Source: a bacterium (GTDB lineage: Bacteria; Patescibacteriota; Minisyncoccia; Phycocordibacterales; UBA9973). From it: a stretch of DNA of 34,603 nucleotides. Positions within the stretch are counted from its first letter, which is position 1. Each line of letters opens with the position of its first letter. Below, one piece after another: positions 25,049 to 32,384 of the stretch. The stretch spans positions 1 through 34,603 of the forward strand of contig JAKBMK010000005.1 in NCBI GenBank assembly GCA_021831595.1, given 5' to 3'. A model generated the notes under the pieces. The model was not told the origin of the DNA. It worked only from the letters and a program-made list of their open reading frames with translations, and made no database searches. Position numbers and translations under genes: made by a program.

Positions 25049-25159
25049 TAAAGGAGTTCCAAGTATGTTGTCATAAAGATGATATATAAGGAACTTTTTA
25101 CTTTACATCTGATTCTCTTTGGAAATTTAGTTTAAAGTAGAACCCGAAAGGGCGGACCG
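25049..25159 (+). promoter_or_regulatory. Structured 5' leader of the lysozyme-like gene
   Basis: Two long-range stems can form: AAGGAGTTCC (near 25051) with GGAACTTTTT (near 25093), and TACTTTA with TAAAGTA. A CCC-GAAA-GGG GNRA hairpin sits about 9 nt before the ATG. It matches no riboswitch class that I recognise. Such a long leader is an exception in this window. Confidence 0.5.
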
Positions 25160-25756
25160 ATGGCACGAACGCTATCAACTATGAATAAACAAAAAATAAT
25201 ACGTTACTTGCAGTCGATTGTTGCTATCCCTATGATGGCAGTGGCATTACCACTATCAGGAATCCAAGCTATTCCAGACACGACTACACCTAACGATAAT
25301 AAGATTGAGATTTCTGCTTCAGCGATAACCACGCAAGAAAAGGAAGATCTCAAAGAGAAGGCAGGCATTATCGATTCATTCCTTGAATCACGCGGATCAG
25401 TACTAGCCGGATATGGGGCTAAATTCGTAGAGGAAGCAAGAAAGAACGATATTGACTGGAGACTAGTTGTTGCTATTGCTGGACGTGAGACTACTTTTGG
25501 AAAGAATATGTGTAAGAATCCAAAAGCTCCCAACAATCCATTCGGATGGGGATCATGTAAGATTGGTTTCAAATCTATCGACGAATCAATCGAAAAAATC
25601 TCAGCAAGCCTAGGAGGAAATAGTGAAGCTACCGCTCACCACTATGACGGCAAGACAACTACTCAAATCTTACGCAAATACAACTCTGTTATTCCGAATT
25701 ATCCAAATGAGGTAAAAAGAATAATGAAGATGATAGATGCGACAGATCCAATTTAA
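25160..25756 (+). CDS. Exported lysozyme-like/glucosaminidase-type protein
   Basis: A 198-residue protein. A signal sequence or membrane anchor covers residues about 10-32 (LQSIVAIPMMAVALPLSGIQA). The domain from about 75 to 190 shows FVEEARKNDIDWRLVVAIAG followed by RETTFGKNMC, where the glutamate in the RET position fits the catalytic acid of lysozyme-fold enzymes, and NPFGWGSCKIGFKSIDESI, typical of bacterial glucosaminidase-like domains. It should cleave or bind peptidoglycan. A second in-frame ATG lies at 25181. It is preceded by a structured leader and ends at a strong bidirectional terminator. Confidence 0.78.
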   Translation: MARTLSTMNKQKIIRYLQSIVAIPMMAVALPLSGIQAIPDTTTPNDNKIEISASAITTQEKEDLKEKAGIIDSFLESRGSVLAGYGAKFVEEARKNDIDWRLVVAIAGRETTFGKNMCKNPKAPNNPFGWGSCKIGFKSIDESIEKISASLGGNSEATAHHYDGKTTTQILRKYNSVIPNYPNEVKRIMKMIDATDPI

Positions 25757-25762
25757 CAAATC

Positions 25763-25801
25763 AATCAAAAGAGCCGCCCCTTCGGGGCGGCTCTTTTGAT
25801 T
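25763..25801. terminator. Bidirectional terminator between the lysozyme-like gene and dnaE
   Basis: 17-bp stem AATCAAAAGAGCCGCCC/GGGCGGCTCTTTTGATT with a CTTCG-type loop, flanked by A/T on both sides. It serves both converging genes. Confidence 0.92.
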
Positions 25802-25804
25802 CCT

Positions 25805-28800
25805 TTATATTCTCTTGAAATTATCTATTGCAATACTTTTCTCGCCGTTTCTTTCTGTTACTTTGCCTTGGAGGGCGATGATTGTATCTTTGACCAATAT
25901 GTCTTTATTGGTTTCAAAAAGTTTAGAGAAGACGACGGCATCGATGGTCCCAGAGAAGTCTGAAATCTTTATGAATGCCATTCTAGTGTTACTCTTTGTA
26001 GTGACTATTCTTATATCATCTATAATTGCGGCTATAGTTACTGGTGTATTCACCTTAAGCTCCTCTATAACTTTTTTTATTAAAGTGCCAAACTTCTCAA
26101 TTTTCTCTTTATAATTATCGAGTGGGTGTCCAGAGACATATAGGCCTAAGAGGTCTTTCTCCCAGGTGAGCTTGTCCATAAGTGTTTCCTTTTCTTGATC
26201 TTCTAGAGAAAGTTTGACTTCTATACCACCAATGCTGCCGAAGAGTGAATCTTGTGATCCTCCACCACGGGATTCCTTGTTGAAAGCTAGAAGTTTTTCT
26301 AGGTTGCCCATGATCATATTTCTATGTGTGACCATGTCATCCATCGCTCCACACTTGGCAAGGGCTTCCACAGACTTTTTGTTTAAATTCTTATGAGTAA
26401 TTCTTTCGAAGAAGTCGGCTAAAGATTTGAATTTGCCATTCTTTTTTCTTTCCTCGATGATAGCATCTGCAATATCGACTCCCAAGTTTTTAATATTATA
26501 AAATCCAAAGCGAATTGTCCTGTCCTCCTTGTGGTCACTGCCTTTGATGACAGTAAAGCCACCATAACTTTCGTTTATATTTGGAGGAAGAACTTTAATA
26601 TTCATCTTTTCACATTCGTGAATGATTTCTGCTACCTTCTCGATATCACCAGATTCGGAAGTCATTATCGCTGTCATATACTCTACAGGATAGTTGGCTT
26701 TCATGTAGGCGGTCTGATATGCCACGAGTCCATAACTCGCAGCGTGAGCCTTGTTGAACCCGTAGGCGGCGAATGGCTCGATCAGTGTCCAGAATTCTTG
26801 GGCTTTTTTCTCTGTCATACCATTCTTCACAAATCCTTCTAGAAGTTTGCCTTTCTCCGCTTCCATGACTTCTGGGATTTTCTTACCCATAGCTTTACGA
26901 AGTTTGTCAGCTTCGAGCCAAGAGTAGCCAGCAAGTTTGATAGCTATCATCATGACGTCATCTTGATAAGTGATAACTCCAAATGATTGATCAAGAATGT
27001 CTTTGAGTCTAGGGTCTAGATAAGTAATTGTTCTCGGATTATGTTTACGTTTTATATATTCTGGTATAGATTCCATCGGACCAGGACGGTAGAGAGCAAC
27101 CATAGCATTAATGTCGTGAATAGTTGAAGGACGAAGCTCCTTCAAGTATCTAGTCATTCCCGAACCATTGAGCTGGAAGAGTCCCATTGTTTCTCCTTTA
27201 GACAGAAGTTCAAAAGTTAGTTTATCATCTAGAGGAATGGTATCTATATCTATCTGTATTTTGTGTATTGCTTTTACAAGTCTGACTGCTTCTGCCAATA
27301 TTGAAAGGTTTCTGATGCCTAGGAAGTCGAATTTTGGAAGACCGGCATCTTCGATACTATACATGTCGTATTGAGTAATGATATTACCACCCTTAGGATC
27401 AAACTGCACAGGCGAGAATTCATAGAGAGGTTTCGGCGCCATCACAACTCCGGCGGCATGGACAGAAATATGACGGACACAACCTTCCATCTTTTTTGCG
27501 AGGTCTATAATCTTTTTAGTATCTGGTTCACTCTTATAGGCTGCTTTGAGTTCTGGGACAAGCTTCATCGCATGGTCTATAGTCATCGGCATTCCTTGAG
27601 AACCTAGAGGAATCATACTCGAGATGCGATCTCCGATAGCATAAGGGAAGCCGAGTGCACGAGCCACATCGCGGACAGAACCTTTGGCCATCATCGTACC
27701 GAAAGTTCCTATCTGAGCAACTTTGTCTTCGCCATATTTTCTTTTTGCATAAGCGATGATTTCATCACGACGATTATCGGCGTAGTCCATATCGATATCG
27801 GGCAGGGAGGGACGCTCTGGGTTTAAGAATCTTTCGAATGGTAGCTTGTAGGCGATAGGATCCACTTTTGTAATCCAAGTGAGATAGGTTGTGAGTGAGC
27901 CAGCAACTGATCCTCTGATGTTTGTATAGATCCCATTTTCTTTAGCGTATTTGAGAAGATCGGAAACTACAAGGAAATAGGCTGGATAACCCTTTTGTTT
28001 AATGATTTTGAGCTCGTATTCTAGTCTGTCGATATAAGCTTGTGTTTTCTCGAGTTTTCTAGTTTCAAAACCTTTATATGCAAGCTCGCGGAGTACTTCG
28101 TCGGCTGTCTGACCTTCTGGAATAGGGAAGTCTGGGAAGTAAGCAGTACCAAGTTCGAGGTCATAGTCTTCACATAAATCAGCAACCATTTTAGTATTGG
28201 CTACTGCTTCTTTTATATCACTAAAATATTTTAGAGCTGTCTTCTCATCGATAAGAGAGAAATCATCTACTCCGAATTCAAGTCCTGTTCCTTCTTTACC
28301 ACTTATGACTCCAGTATTTACTGCGAGGAGTGTGTCGTGTGCATCATGATCGTCTACGCATAGATAGTGAGAGTCTTGTCCGGCAACAACAGGGATATTA
28401 AATTTTTTACCAAGCTTGATGATTCCTTTACGAAGCTTCTCATCATTCTCGACATGAGGGTGCGAGTGGACTTCAAGGAAATAATTTTCTTTACCGAAAA
28501 TTTCTTGATGCTCTTTTATGATGGCTTCAGCTTTTTCGATGTTATCAGCTAGGACGGCCTGTGAAAGCTGACTTCCCATACAACCAGACATACAAATAAT
28601 ACCTTCGCTATATTTTCGGAGGATTTCTTTATCCATTCTGGGTTTGTAATAATATCCTTCTAGGTTGGCGATGGTGACAAGGCGCATCAAATTCTTGTAG
28701 CCTTGTTTCGTACGAGCCAGAAGGGTGAGGTGGTATCGTCTATTGTCTACTCCTGGTTCTTTGTCGGCTCGGCCTCTCTCGGCAATGTAGGCTTCCACTC

Positions 28801-29011
28801 CGATGATAGGCTTGATACCAGCTTTGTGAGCTTCTTTATAGAGTTCGATAGCTCCATACATATTGCCATGGTCAGTGATGGCGAGAGCATTCATACCATT
28901 CTTTTTGCACTGCTTCACCATGTCAGGGATTTTAGAAAGTCCGTCTAGAAGGGAGTAGTGAGAGTGGGTGTGAAGATGTATGAAGTTGGCATTTAGCTCA
29001 GTTTTTTCCAT
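25805..29011 (-). CDS. dnaE: DNA polymerase III alpha subunit
   Basis: The 1068-residue replicative polymerase (C-family). The N-terminal PHP domain begins FIHLHTHSHYSLLDG (residues 10-24) with metal-binding histidines kept. Catalytic aspartates lie in PSLPDIDMDYADNRR (about 404-418). Further signatures are GSVAGSLTTYLT, LFQLNGSGMTRYLK, ITYQDDVMMIA and GFNKAHAASYGLVAYQTAYM (helix-hairpin-helix region follows). The C-terminal OB domain includes VTIAAIIDDIRIVTTKSNTR. It is about 90 residues shorter than E. coli DnaE, mostly after the OB fold. It is transcribed against the general direction of the window and starts 8 nt after an extended -10. Confidence 0.97.
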   Translation of the reverse strand: MEKTELNANFIHLHTHSHYSLLDGLSKIPDMVKQCKKNGMNALAITDHGNMYGAIELYKEAHKAGIKPIIGVEAYIAERGRADKEPGVDNRRYHLTLLARTKQGYKNLMRLVTIANLEGYYYKPRMDKEILRKYSEGIICMSGCMGSQLSQAVLADNIEKAEAIIKEHQEIFGKENYFLEVHSHPHVENDEKLRKGIIKLGKKFNIPVVAGQDSHYLCVDDHDAHDTLLAVNTGVISGKEGTGLEFGVDDFSLIDEKTALKYFSDIKEAVANTKMVADLCEDYDLELGTAYFPDFPIPEGQTADEVLRELAYKGFETRKLEKTQAYIDRLEYELKIIKQKGYPAYFLVVSDLLKYAKENGIYTNIRGSVAGSLTTYLTWITKVDPIAYKLPFERFLNPERPSLPDIDMDYADNRRDEIIAYAKRKYGEDKVAQIGTFGTMMAKGSVRDVARALGFPYAIGDRISSMIPLGSQGMPMTIDHAMKLVPELKAAYKSEPDTKKIIDLAKKMEGCVRHISVHAAGVVMAPKPLYEFSPVQFDPKGGNIITQYDMYSIEDAGLPKFDFLGIRNLSILAEAVRLVKAIHKIQIDIDTIPLDDKLTFELLSKGETMGLFQLNGSGMTRYLKELRPSTIHDINAMVALYRPGPMESIPEYIKRKHNPRTITYLDPRLKDILDQSFGVITYQDDVMMIAIKLAGYSWLEADKLRKAMGKKIPEVMEAEKGKLLEGFVKNGMTEKKAQEFWTLIEPFAAYGFNKAHAASYGLVAYQTAYMKANYPVEYMTAIMTSESGDIEKVAEIIHECEKMNIKVLPPNINESYGGFTVIKGSDHKEDRTIRFGFYNIKNLGVDIADAIIEERKKNGKFKSLADFFERITHKNLNKKSVEALAKCGAMDDMVTHRNMIMGNLEKLLAFNKESRGGGSQDSLFGSIGGIEVKLSLEDQEKETLMDKLTWEKDLLGLYVSGHPLDNYKEKIEKFGTLIKKVIEELKVNTPVTIAAIIDDIRIVTTKSNTRMAFIKISDFSGTIDAVVFSKLFETNKDILVKDTIIALQGKVTERNGEKSIAIDNFKRI

Positions 29012-29019
29012 ATTTCCTT

Positions 29020-29028
29020 AGTATAGCA
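29020..29028 (-). promoter_or_regulatory. Extended -10 for dnaE
   Basis: Minus-strand TGCTATACT with 8 nt (AAGGAAAT) to the ATG at 29011. The 8-nt spacer resembles a ribosome-binding site, but it would barely be transcribed; a leaderless start is the better reading. It is back to back with the rnhB -10. Confidence 0.62.
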
Positions 29029-29035
29029 AATAAGG

Positions 29036-29041
29036 TATTAT
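29036..29041 (+). promoter_or_regulatory. -10 box for rnhB
   Basis: TATTAT with 8 nt to the ATG at 29050. The divergent dnaE and rnhB start codons are only 38 bp apart. Confidence 0.5.
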
Positions 29042-29049
29042 TGTTCTAT

Positions 29050-29751
29050 ATGGCCGAAAAGAGCACCATAAAATACATAATCGGTATAGATGAAGTAGGA
29101 CGTGGTCCACTAGCGGGGCCGGTGGCTGTCTGTGCATTTCTCATGATAGATGATTCATTTTTAGAAGAACAAAAAGAGAAGAAGTTGCCAAAACTGAAAG
29201 ATTCTAAGAAACTTAGTAAAAAGCAAAGAGAAGAATGGTTTGAATATTTGAAAGTCGCAAAGACCCTAGGTCTTTGCGACTTTGCTGTCTCTTTTGTTTC
29301 TCCTGAAAACATTGATAAATTTGGAATTGCAAAATGCATACAAAAAGCTCTTAATCAATCTTTGGAGAAAGTTACTACGCAATTTAGTAAAGCCGCTTCA
29401 CAGAATCTTCCAAATTTTTCCGGCTTTACCCTAAAGGGCTCCGACGCCGATAAAAATTTGGAAGATTCTGTTTCGCTCGCTTCGTTTCAGATTTTTCTAG
29501 ATGGTGGATTACATGCGCCAGCAGAATATGTTAATCAAGAGACGATCATAAGAGGGGACGAGCTTCATCCTGTTATTTCTCTGGCATCCATCGTTGCGAA
29601 AGTTTCGCGTGATGCGGTAATGACTAAATATGCCCAAGAGTACCCAGAATATGGTTTTGATAAGCATTCAGGCTATGGGACGAAAGCTCACTACGAAGCT
29701 ATCAAAAAACATGGGGAAACCCCTATTCATCGCAAAACTTTTATTCATTAA
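29050..29751 (+). CDS. rnhB: Ribonuclease HII with palindrome-encoded insertion
   Basis: A 233-residue enzyme that cuts RNA in RNA-DNA hybrids and removes misincorporated ribonucleotides. The family motifs are IGIDEVGRGPLAGPVAV (about 11-27, catalytic Asp and Glu), KDSKKLSKKQRE, FLDGG (third Asp), GDELHPVISLASIVAKVSRD and YGFDKHSGYGTKAHYEAIKK. The start is the ATG at 29050; the in-frame TTG at 29041 overlaps the -10 box. Between the SLEKV helix and QIFLDGG there are about 40 extra residues, encoded by DNA with a perfect 19-bp inverted repeat (29401-29419 with 29452-29470). A second, 15-bp palindrome lies at 29251-29283. Confidence 0.93.
   Translation: MAEKSTIKYIIGIDEVGRGPLAGPVAVCAFLMIDDSFLEEQKEKKLPKLKDSKKLSKKQREEWFEYLKVAKTLGLCDFAVSFVSPENIDKFGIAKCIQKALNQSLEKVTTQFSKAASQNLPNFSGFTLKGSDADKNLEDSVSLASFQIFLDGGLHAPAEYVNQETIIRGDELHPVISLASIVAKVSRDAVMTKYAQEYPEYGFDKHSGYGTKAHYEAIKKHGETPIHRKTFIH
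29251..29283. repeat. 15-bp palindrome inside rnhB
   Basis: AAAGTCGCAAAGACC-CTA-GGTCTTTGCGACTTT, perfect over 15 bp, coding for KVAKTLGLCDFAVSF. Such symmetry is not needed by the protein and probably reflects an inserted palindromic element or RNA hairpin. Confidence 0.8.
29401..29470. repeat. 70-bp in-frame palindromic element inside rnhB
   Basis: CAGAATCTTCCAAATTTTT (29401-29419) is perfectly complementary to 29452-29470. The interior adds CGGC/GCCG and CCC-TAAA-GGG pairs, making one long compound hairpin. TTTCGCTCGCTTCG follows directly. A 9-bp repeat GTAAAGCCG/CGGCTTTAC (29387, 29421) is interleaved. The reading frame stays open through it. Confidence 0.85.
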
Positions 29752-29756
29752 GATTC

Positions 29757-29785
29757 TTGCTTTATCATTTTTATGTATATATAAT
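29757..29785 (+). promoter_or_regulatory. Promoter of the leucyl aminopeptidase gene
   Basis: TTGCTT (29757-29762), 17-bp spacer, TATAAT (29780-29785), then 9 nt to the ATG at 29795. Confidence 0.68.
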
Positions 29786-29794
29786 CGAGGTATT

Positions 29795-31171
29795 ATGAAA
29801 ATCAATTTTGGAAAAATTAAAAATGAAAAGGATGTTCTATTTATAAATGTTAGCTCGAAGAATACCGACGAAGTCGTCAGAGAAAATGGCAAAAAGACTT
29901 TGTATTTGAAATGCGATGAGAAGATGACCTTACGCAAACTCTTCCTCCTTGTCCGCAAAATGGTTGTCATGGCCAAAGGTATCAAAGCCGAGAAGATAGC
30001 TTTCAATTTTGCTGATTTCAGATTTAGTACTATTACTATCACTGATTTTGAACTTGCTGAAGTTGTCGGCACACAGCTCGACTTTGCCAACTACGAATTC
30101 ACTTTGTATAAGACAAAACCAAAAGAAGGATTCTCCGAAGTTAAGGAAGTTTTTATAAGTGGAACTACAAAAGAGATAGAGAAGGGAATTTTAAAAGGTC
30201 ACAGCATTGCAGATGAGGTGAACAAGACTCGCACCCTCTCGAATACTCCTGGAGGTGATATGACGCCGAAAATTCTAGCTGATAAAGCCAAAGAAGCCGT
30301 GAAGGGTTTGCCTGTGAAAGTTACTATCTTGGGTGAAAAAGAAATGCATAGAGAGAAGATGCATGCCATACTTTCTGTCGGCCGTGGTTCAGAAGAAGAG
30401 TCAAAGTTCATAATAATGGAGTACTATGGCGGGAGCAAAACAGAGAAGCCTATAGTTCTTGTCGGTAAAGGTGTCACTTTTGATTCTGGGGGCTTAAATT
30501 TAAAGCCTTCTTCCTCACTCCTTGGGATGAATATGGATATGTCTGGTGGAGCTTCTGTTGTTCACGCTGTCGCTCTTGTAGCAAGAATGAAATTAAAGAA
30601 GAACGTTATCGGGCTCATTCCTTCTGTTGAGAATATGGCTTCGGGGAATAGTTATCGTCCAGGGGACGTCATTCGTTCAATGTCTGGCAAGACTATCGAG
30701 ATATTAAACACTGATGCCGAAGGCCGTGTGATACTTGCCGATGCTCTAACTTATGCAGAAAAATATAAACCAGAAGTTGTTATTGATATTGCGACTTTGA
30801 CAGGTTCTGCAGTAGTAGCTTTGGGTGAACGTGCATCTGCTATCTTTACAGAAGATGACGAGCTCGCGAAAACTTTTGAGAGAATTGGCGAAAGGACAGG
30901 GGAATTTATGTGGCGTTTGCCTCTATGGGAAGAATATGAAGATGAGATAAAAGGAAGTCTGGGCGATCTTACGAATATTCAGAATAAAAATTCTCGTTAT
31001 GGTGATGCGATCCATGCGGCAAGTTTCCTTCATCAATTCATCAAAGGAACAAAGTGGATTCATATCGATATGGCGCCTCGTATGGTCTCGATAGCAGGGG
31101 AGAATCTGAGTTCGGGGGCTATAGGAACACCAGTCCGATCTTTATACAAATTTATTGAAGAAATTAAGTAG
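29795..31171 (+). CDS. Leucyl aminopeptidase (M17 family)
   Basis: A 458-residue cytosolic metallo-aminopeptidase that removes N-terminal residues. The M17 catalytic domain shows VLVGKGVTFDSGGLNLKPS (metal ligands Lys and Asp), MNMDMSGGA, and the diagnostic NTDAEGRVILADAL. It continues with IDIATLTGSAVVALG and a C-terminal SRYGDAIHAASFLHQF and WIHIDMA. The N-terminal 150 residues are a divergent M17 N-domain. A longer open frame begins far upstream (29630), but it overlaps rnhB; the ATG at 29795 follows a good promoter by 9 nt and starts MKINFGKIK. It ends in TAG, at which the terminator stem begins. Confidence 0.93.
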   Translation: MKINFGKIKNEKDVLFINVSSKNTDEVVRENGKKTLYLKCDEKMTLRKLFLLVRKMVVMAKGIKAEKIAFNFADFRFSTITITDFELAEVVGTQLDFANYEFTLYKTKPKEGFSEVKEVFISGTTKEIEKGILKGHSIADEVNKTRTLSNTPGGDMTPKILADKAKEAVKGLPVKVTILGEKEMHREKMHAILSVGRGSEEESKFIIMEYYGGSKTEKPIVLVGKGVTFDSGGLNLKPSSSLLGMNMDMSGGASVVHAVALVARMKLKKNVIGLIPSVENMASGNSYRPGDVIRSMSGKTIEILNTDAEGRVILADALTYAEKYKPEVVIDIATLTGSAVVALGERASAIFTEDDELAKTFERIGERTGEFMWRLPLWEEYEDEIKGSLGDLTNIQNKNSRYGDAIHAASFLHQFIKGTKWIHIDMAPRMVSIAGENLSSGAIGTPVRSLYKFIEEIK

Positions 31172-31213
31172 CACAAGTAAAAACCCTTATAAAATAAGGG
31201 TTTTTACTTGTGC
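31171..31213. terminator. 20-bp perfect terminator hairpin
   Basis: GCACAAGTAAAAACCCTTAT/ATAAGGGTTTTTACTTGTGC with an AAA loop, starting at the last base of the aminopeptidase stop codon. The core is identical to that of the hairpin at 24953-24989. Confidence 0.85.
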
Positions 31214-31222
31214 ATATAGGGC

Positions 31223-31252
31223 TTGACAAGATGCATAGTTATATGCTATAAT
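31223..31252 (+). promoter_or_regulatory. Promoter of the Tyr/Gln-rich surface protein
   Basis: TTGACA (31223-31228), 18-bp spacer ending in TGC, TATAAT (31247-31252), then 7 nt to the ATG at 31260. A strong, leaderless-type promoter. Confidence 0.85.
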
Positions 31253-31259
31253 ACCCAAT

Positions 31260-32009
31260 ATGAAAAATAAAGCATTAAAAAATTTAATAGCACTCGGCGT
31301 ATTCGCATTAGCTATTTTTAGTGTGAATTCCGCTCAAGCCTCATTGTATTATGATGCTCCTGTTTATGATAGTAGTGCTAATTATTATAATTATAGAAAC
31401 AACAATTATTATTCACCAAGACAGCAAATCGTCGAACAGCAACTTTCTTTCCAGCAACGTCAATTACAATTGGAAAGTCAATTGTCTCAACAGCAATATT
31501 ATAACGATCAACAGAAGTTAATTCAGGAACACAATCTCGCTTTGCAAAAGCAAGCTCTTGCAACGAATACTGTTTATACTGGAGCAACTTATAATCCACA
31601 ACCTGTATTAGTAAACAACACAGCTAGTCAGAATTATGTAAGCCAGCAAAAGCAAATAGAGTACGTACCTTCACAGCCTATTAGCTATATTCCTGCAAGT
31701 GCTCAAGGTGCATCAGCTTACAATTCTGTTTATACAAAGAAGGTTAATACTACAACAGGTCAGTACGTAAACTATGATCCAAACCTACAGGCCGCTAGTG
31801 CTTATGGATACGGAAATGTTCAGCAAGTAGGGCAAGTTGATCCAAACGGGGTCACAGCACTCTCAATGAATGGTTCCGGAAGCTTTATGCCAAGTTCAGT
31901 ATTCCAATGGTTCATGTTTATACTATTGATGCTTGCAATTATTATTGTCGCTCGCTTGATAATCAGAAAGAGAGCAGCCAATAATGCTCACGGAGTGGTA
32001 GCCCACTAA
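31260..32009 (+). CDS. Tyr/Gln-rich exported protein with C-terminal membrane anchor
   Basis: A 249-residue surface protein. A signal peptide (MKNKALKNLIALGVFALAIF, cleavage near AQA-SL) is followed by a Tyr/Asn-rich stretch (LYYDAPVYDSSANYYNYRNN). A Gln-rich predicted coiled coil comes next (about 58-100), then a Ser/Ala/Tyr/Gln-rich low-complexity region. One membrane helix (about 217-236, FMFILLMLAIIIVARLI) and a basic cytoplasmic tail (RKRAANNAHG) end it. This is a sorting arrangement like a sortase substrate without a clear LPxTG. It shares Tyr/Asn-rich composition and a strong promoter with the protein at 8015, suggesting a common surface role (inference). Confidence 0.75.
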   Translation: MKNKALKNLIALGVFALAIFSVNSAQASLYYDAPVYDSSANYYNYRNNNYYSPRQQIVEQQLSFQQRQLQLESQLSQQQYYNDQQKLIQEHNLALQKQALATNTVYTGATYNPQPVLVNNTASQNYVSQQKQIEYVPSQPISYIPASAQGASAYNSVYTKKVNTTTGQYVNYDPNLQAASAYGYGNVQQVGQVDPNGVTALSMNGSGSFMPSSVFQWFMFILLMLAIIIVARLIIRKRAANNAHGVVAH

Positions 32010-32022
32010 GATTTAGGAAAAG

Positions 32023-32051
32023 AAAAAGGCGCCTTACAGGGCGCCTTTTTT
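32023..32051. terminator. Intrinsic terminator
   Basis: 11-bp stem AAAAAGGCGCC/GGCGCCTTTTT with a 6-nt loop, after the Tyr/Gln-rich protein gene. Confidence 0.9.
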
Positions 32052-32169
32052 AATGCAGAATGCGGTATTCATGTCCTTCCCAGAGACTAGCTCTGACGTT
32101 GGCAAAGAATTGATTCGTTGTGATTACACACCTAAAGATGTATAACTTTAGAAAATGCAATTTCTTCAT
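32050..32169 (-). CDS. Possible 39-residue protein
   Basis: An ATG-to-TAA frame on the minus strand, beginning MKKLHFLKLYIF and ending EGHEYRILH. A TATAAT lies 26 nt before the ATG (32201-32196). It is less A/T-rich than usual intergenic DNA and would use the terminator at 32023-32051 on exit. I recognise no family; a small RNA or chance frame is equally possible. Confidence 0.3.
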   Translation of the reverse strand: MKKLHFLKLYIFRCVITTNQFFANVRASLWEGHEYRILH

Positions 32170-32209
32170 AGCGGTAGATTTTAAAATTTGTTTTTATTAT
32201 ATCCTAATT

Positions 32210-32238
32210 TTGCATTTTTGCCACATTTTTGGTACTAT
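32210..32238 (+). promoter_or_regulatory. Promoter of the tRNA-Asn transcript
   Basis: TTGCAT (32210-32215), 17-bp spacer ending in TGG, TACTAT (32233-32238). The expected start is near 32245, giving a leader of about 73 nt before the tRNA. Confidence 0.72.
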
Positions 32239-32268
32239 ATCCTAGTCTATAAATTATAGGCACATTTA

Positions 32269-32335
32269 GTGGTAGTTGAATTAGCGGTTTCCGCTGAGCT
32301 ACCACAAATGATTACATTCCGTGGTAGCTCAGCGG
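32269..32335 (+). repeat. Sense and antisense copies of the tRNA-Asn 5' half in its leader
   Basis: CCGCTGAGCTACCAC (32291-32305) is the exact reverse complement of GTGGTAGCTCAGCGG (32321-32335), the acceptor/D-arm part of tRNA-Asn. Just upstream, a degenerate forward copy (GTGGTAG at 32269, AGCGG at 32283) can pair with the same antisense segment in 7- and 5-bp blocks. The leader can thus fold in two exclusive ways, one of which traps the tRNA 5' half. Confidence 0.85.
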
Positions 32336-32372
32336 TAGAGCGGTCGCCTGTGGAGATTTCCTCCCTAATTGA

Positions 32373-32378
32373 TATAAT
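32373..32378 (+). promoter_or_regulatory. -10 box for the intron HNH gene
   Basis: TATAAT inside the intron, 6 nt before the ATG at 32385. The endonuclease probably has its own leaderless transcript, separate from the tRNA precursor. Confidence 0.62.
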
Positions 32379-32384
32379 AAAAGT

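Noticed and set aside
29012-29019. AAGGAAAT before dnaE as a Shine-Dalgarno
   Set aside because: It lies between the -10 box and ATG and would mostly not be transcribed; the 16S has no matching CCTCC.
29630-29794. N-terminal extension of the leucyl aminopeptidase frame
   Set aside because: It overlaps the conserved end of rnhB in another frame and is not family-like; promoter and ATG at 29795 explain the gene.
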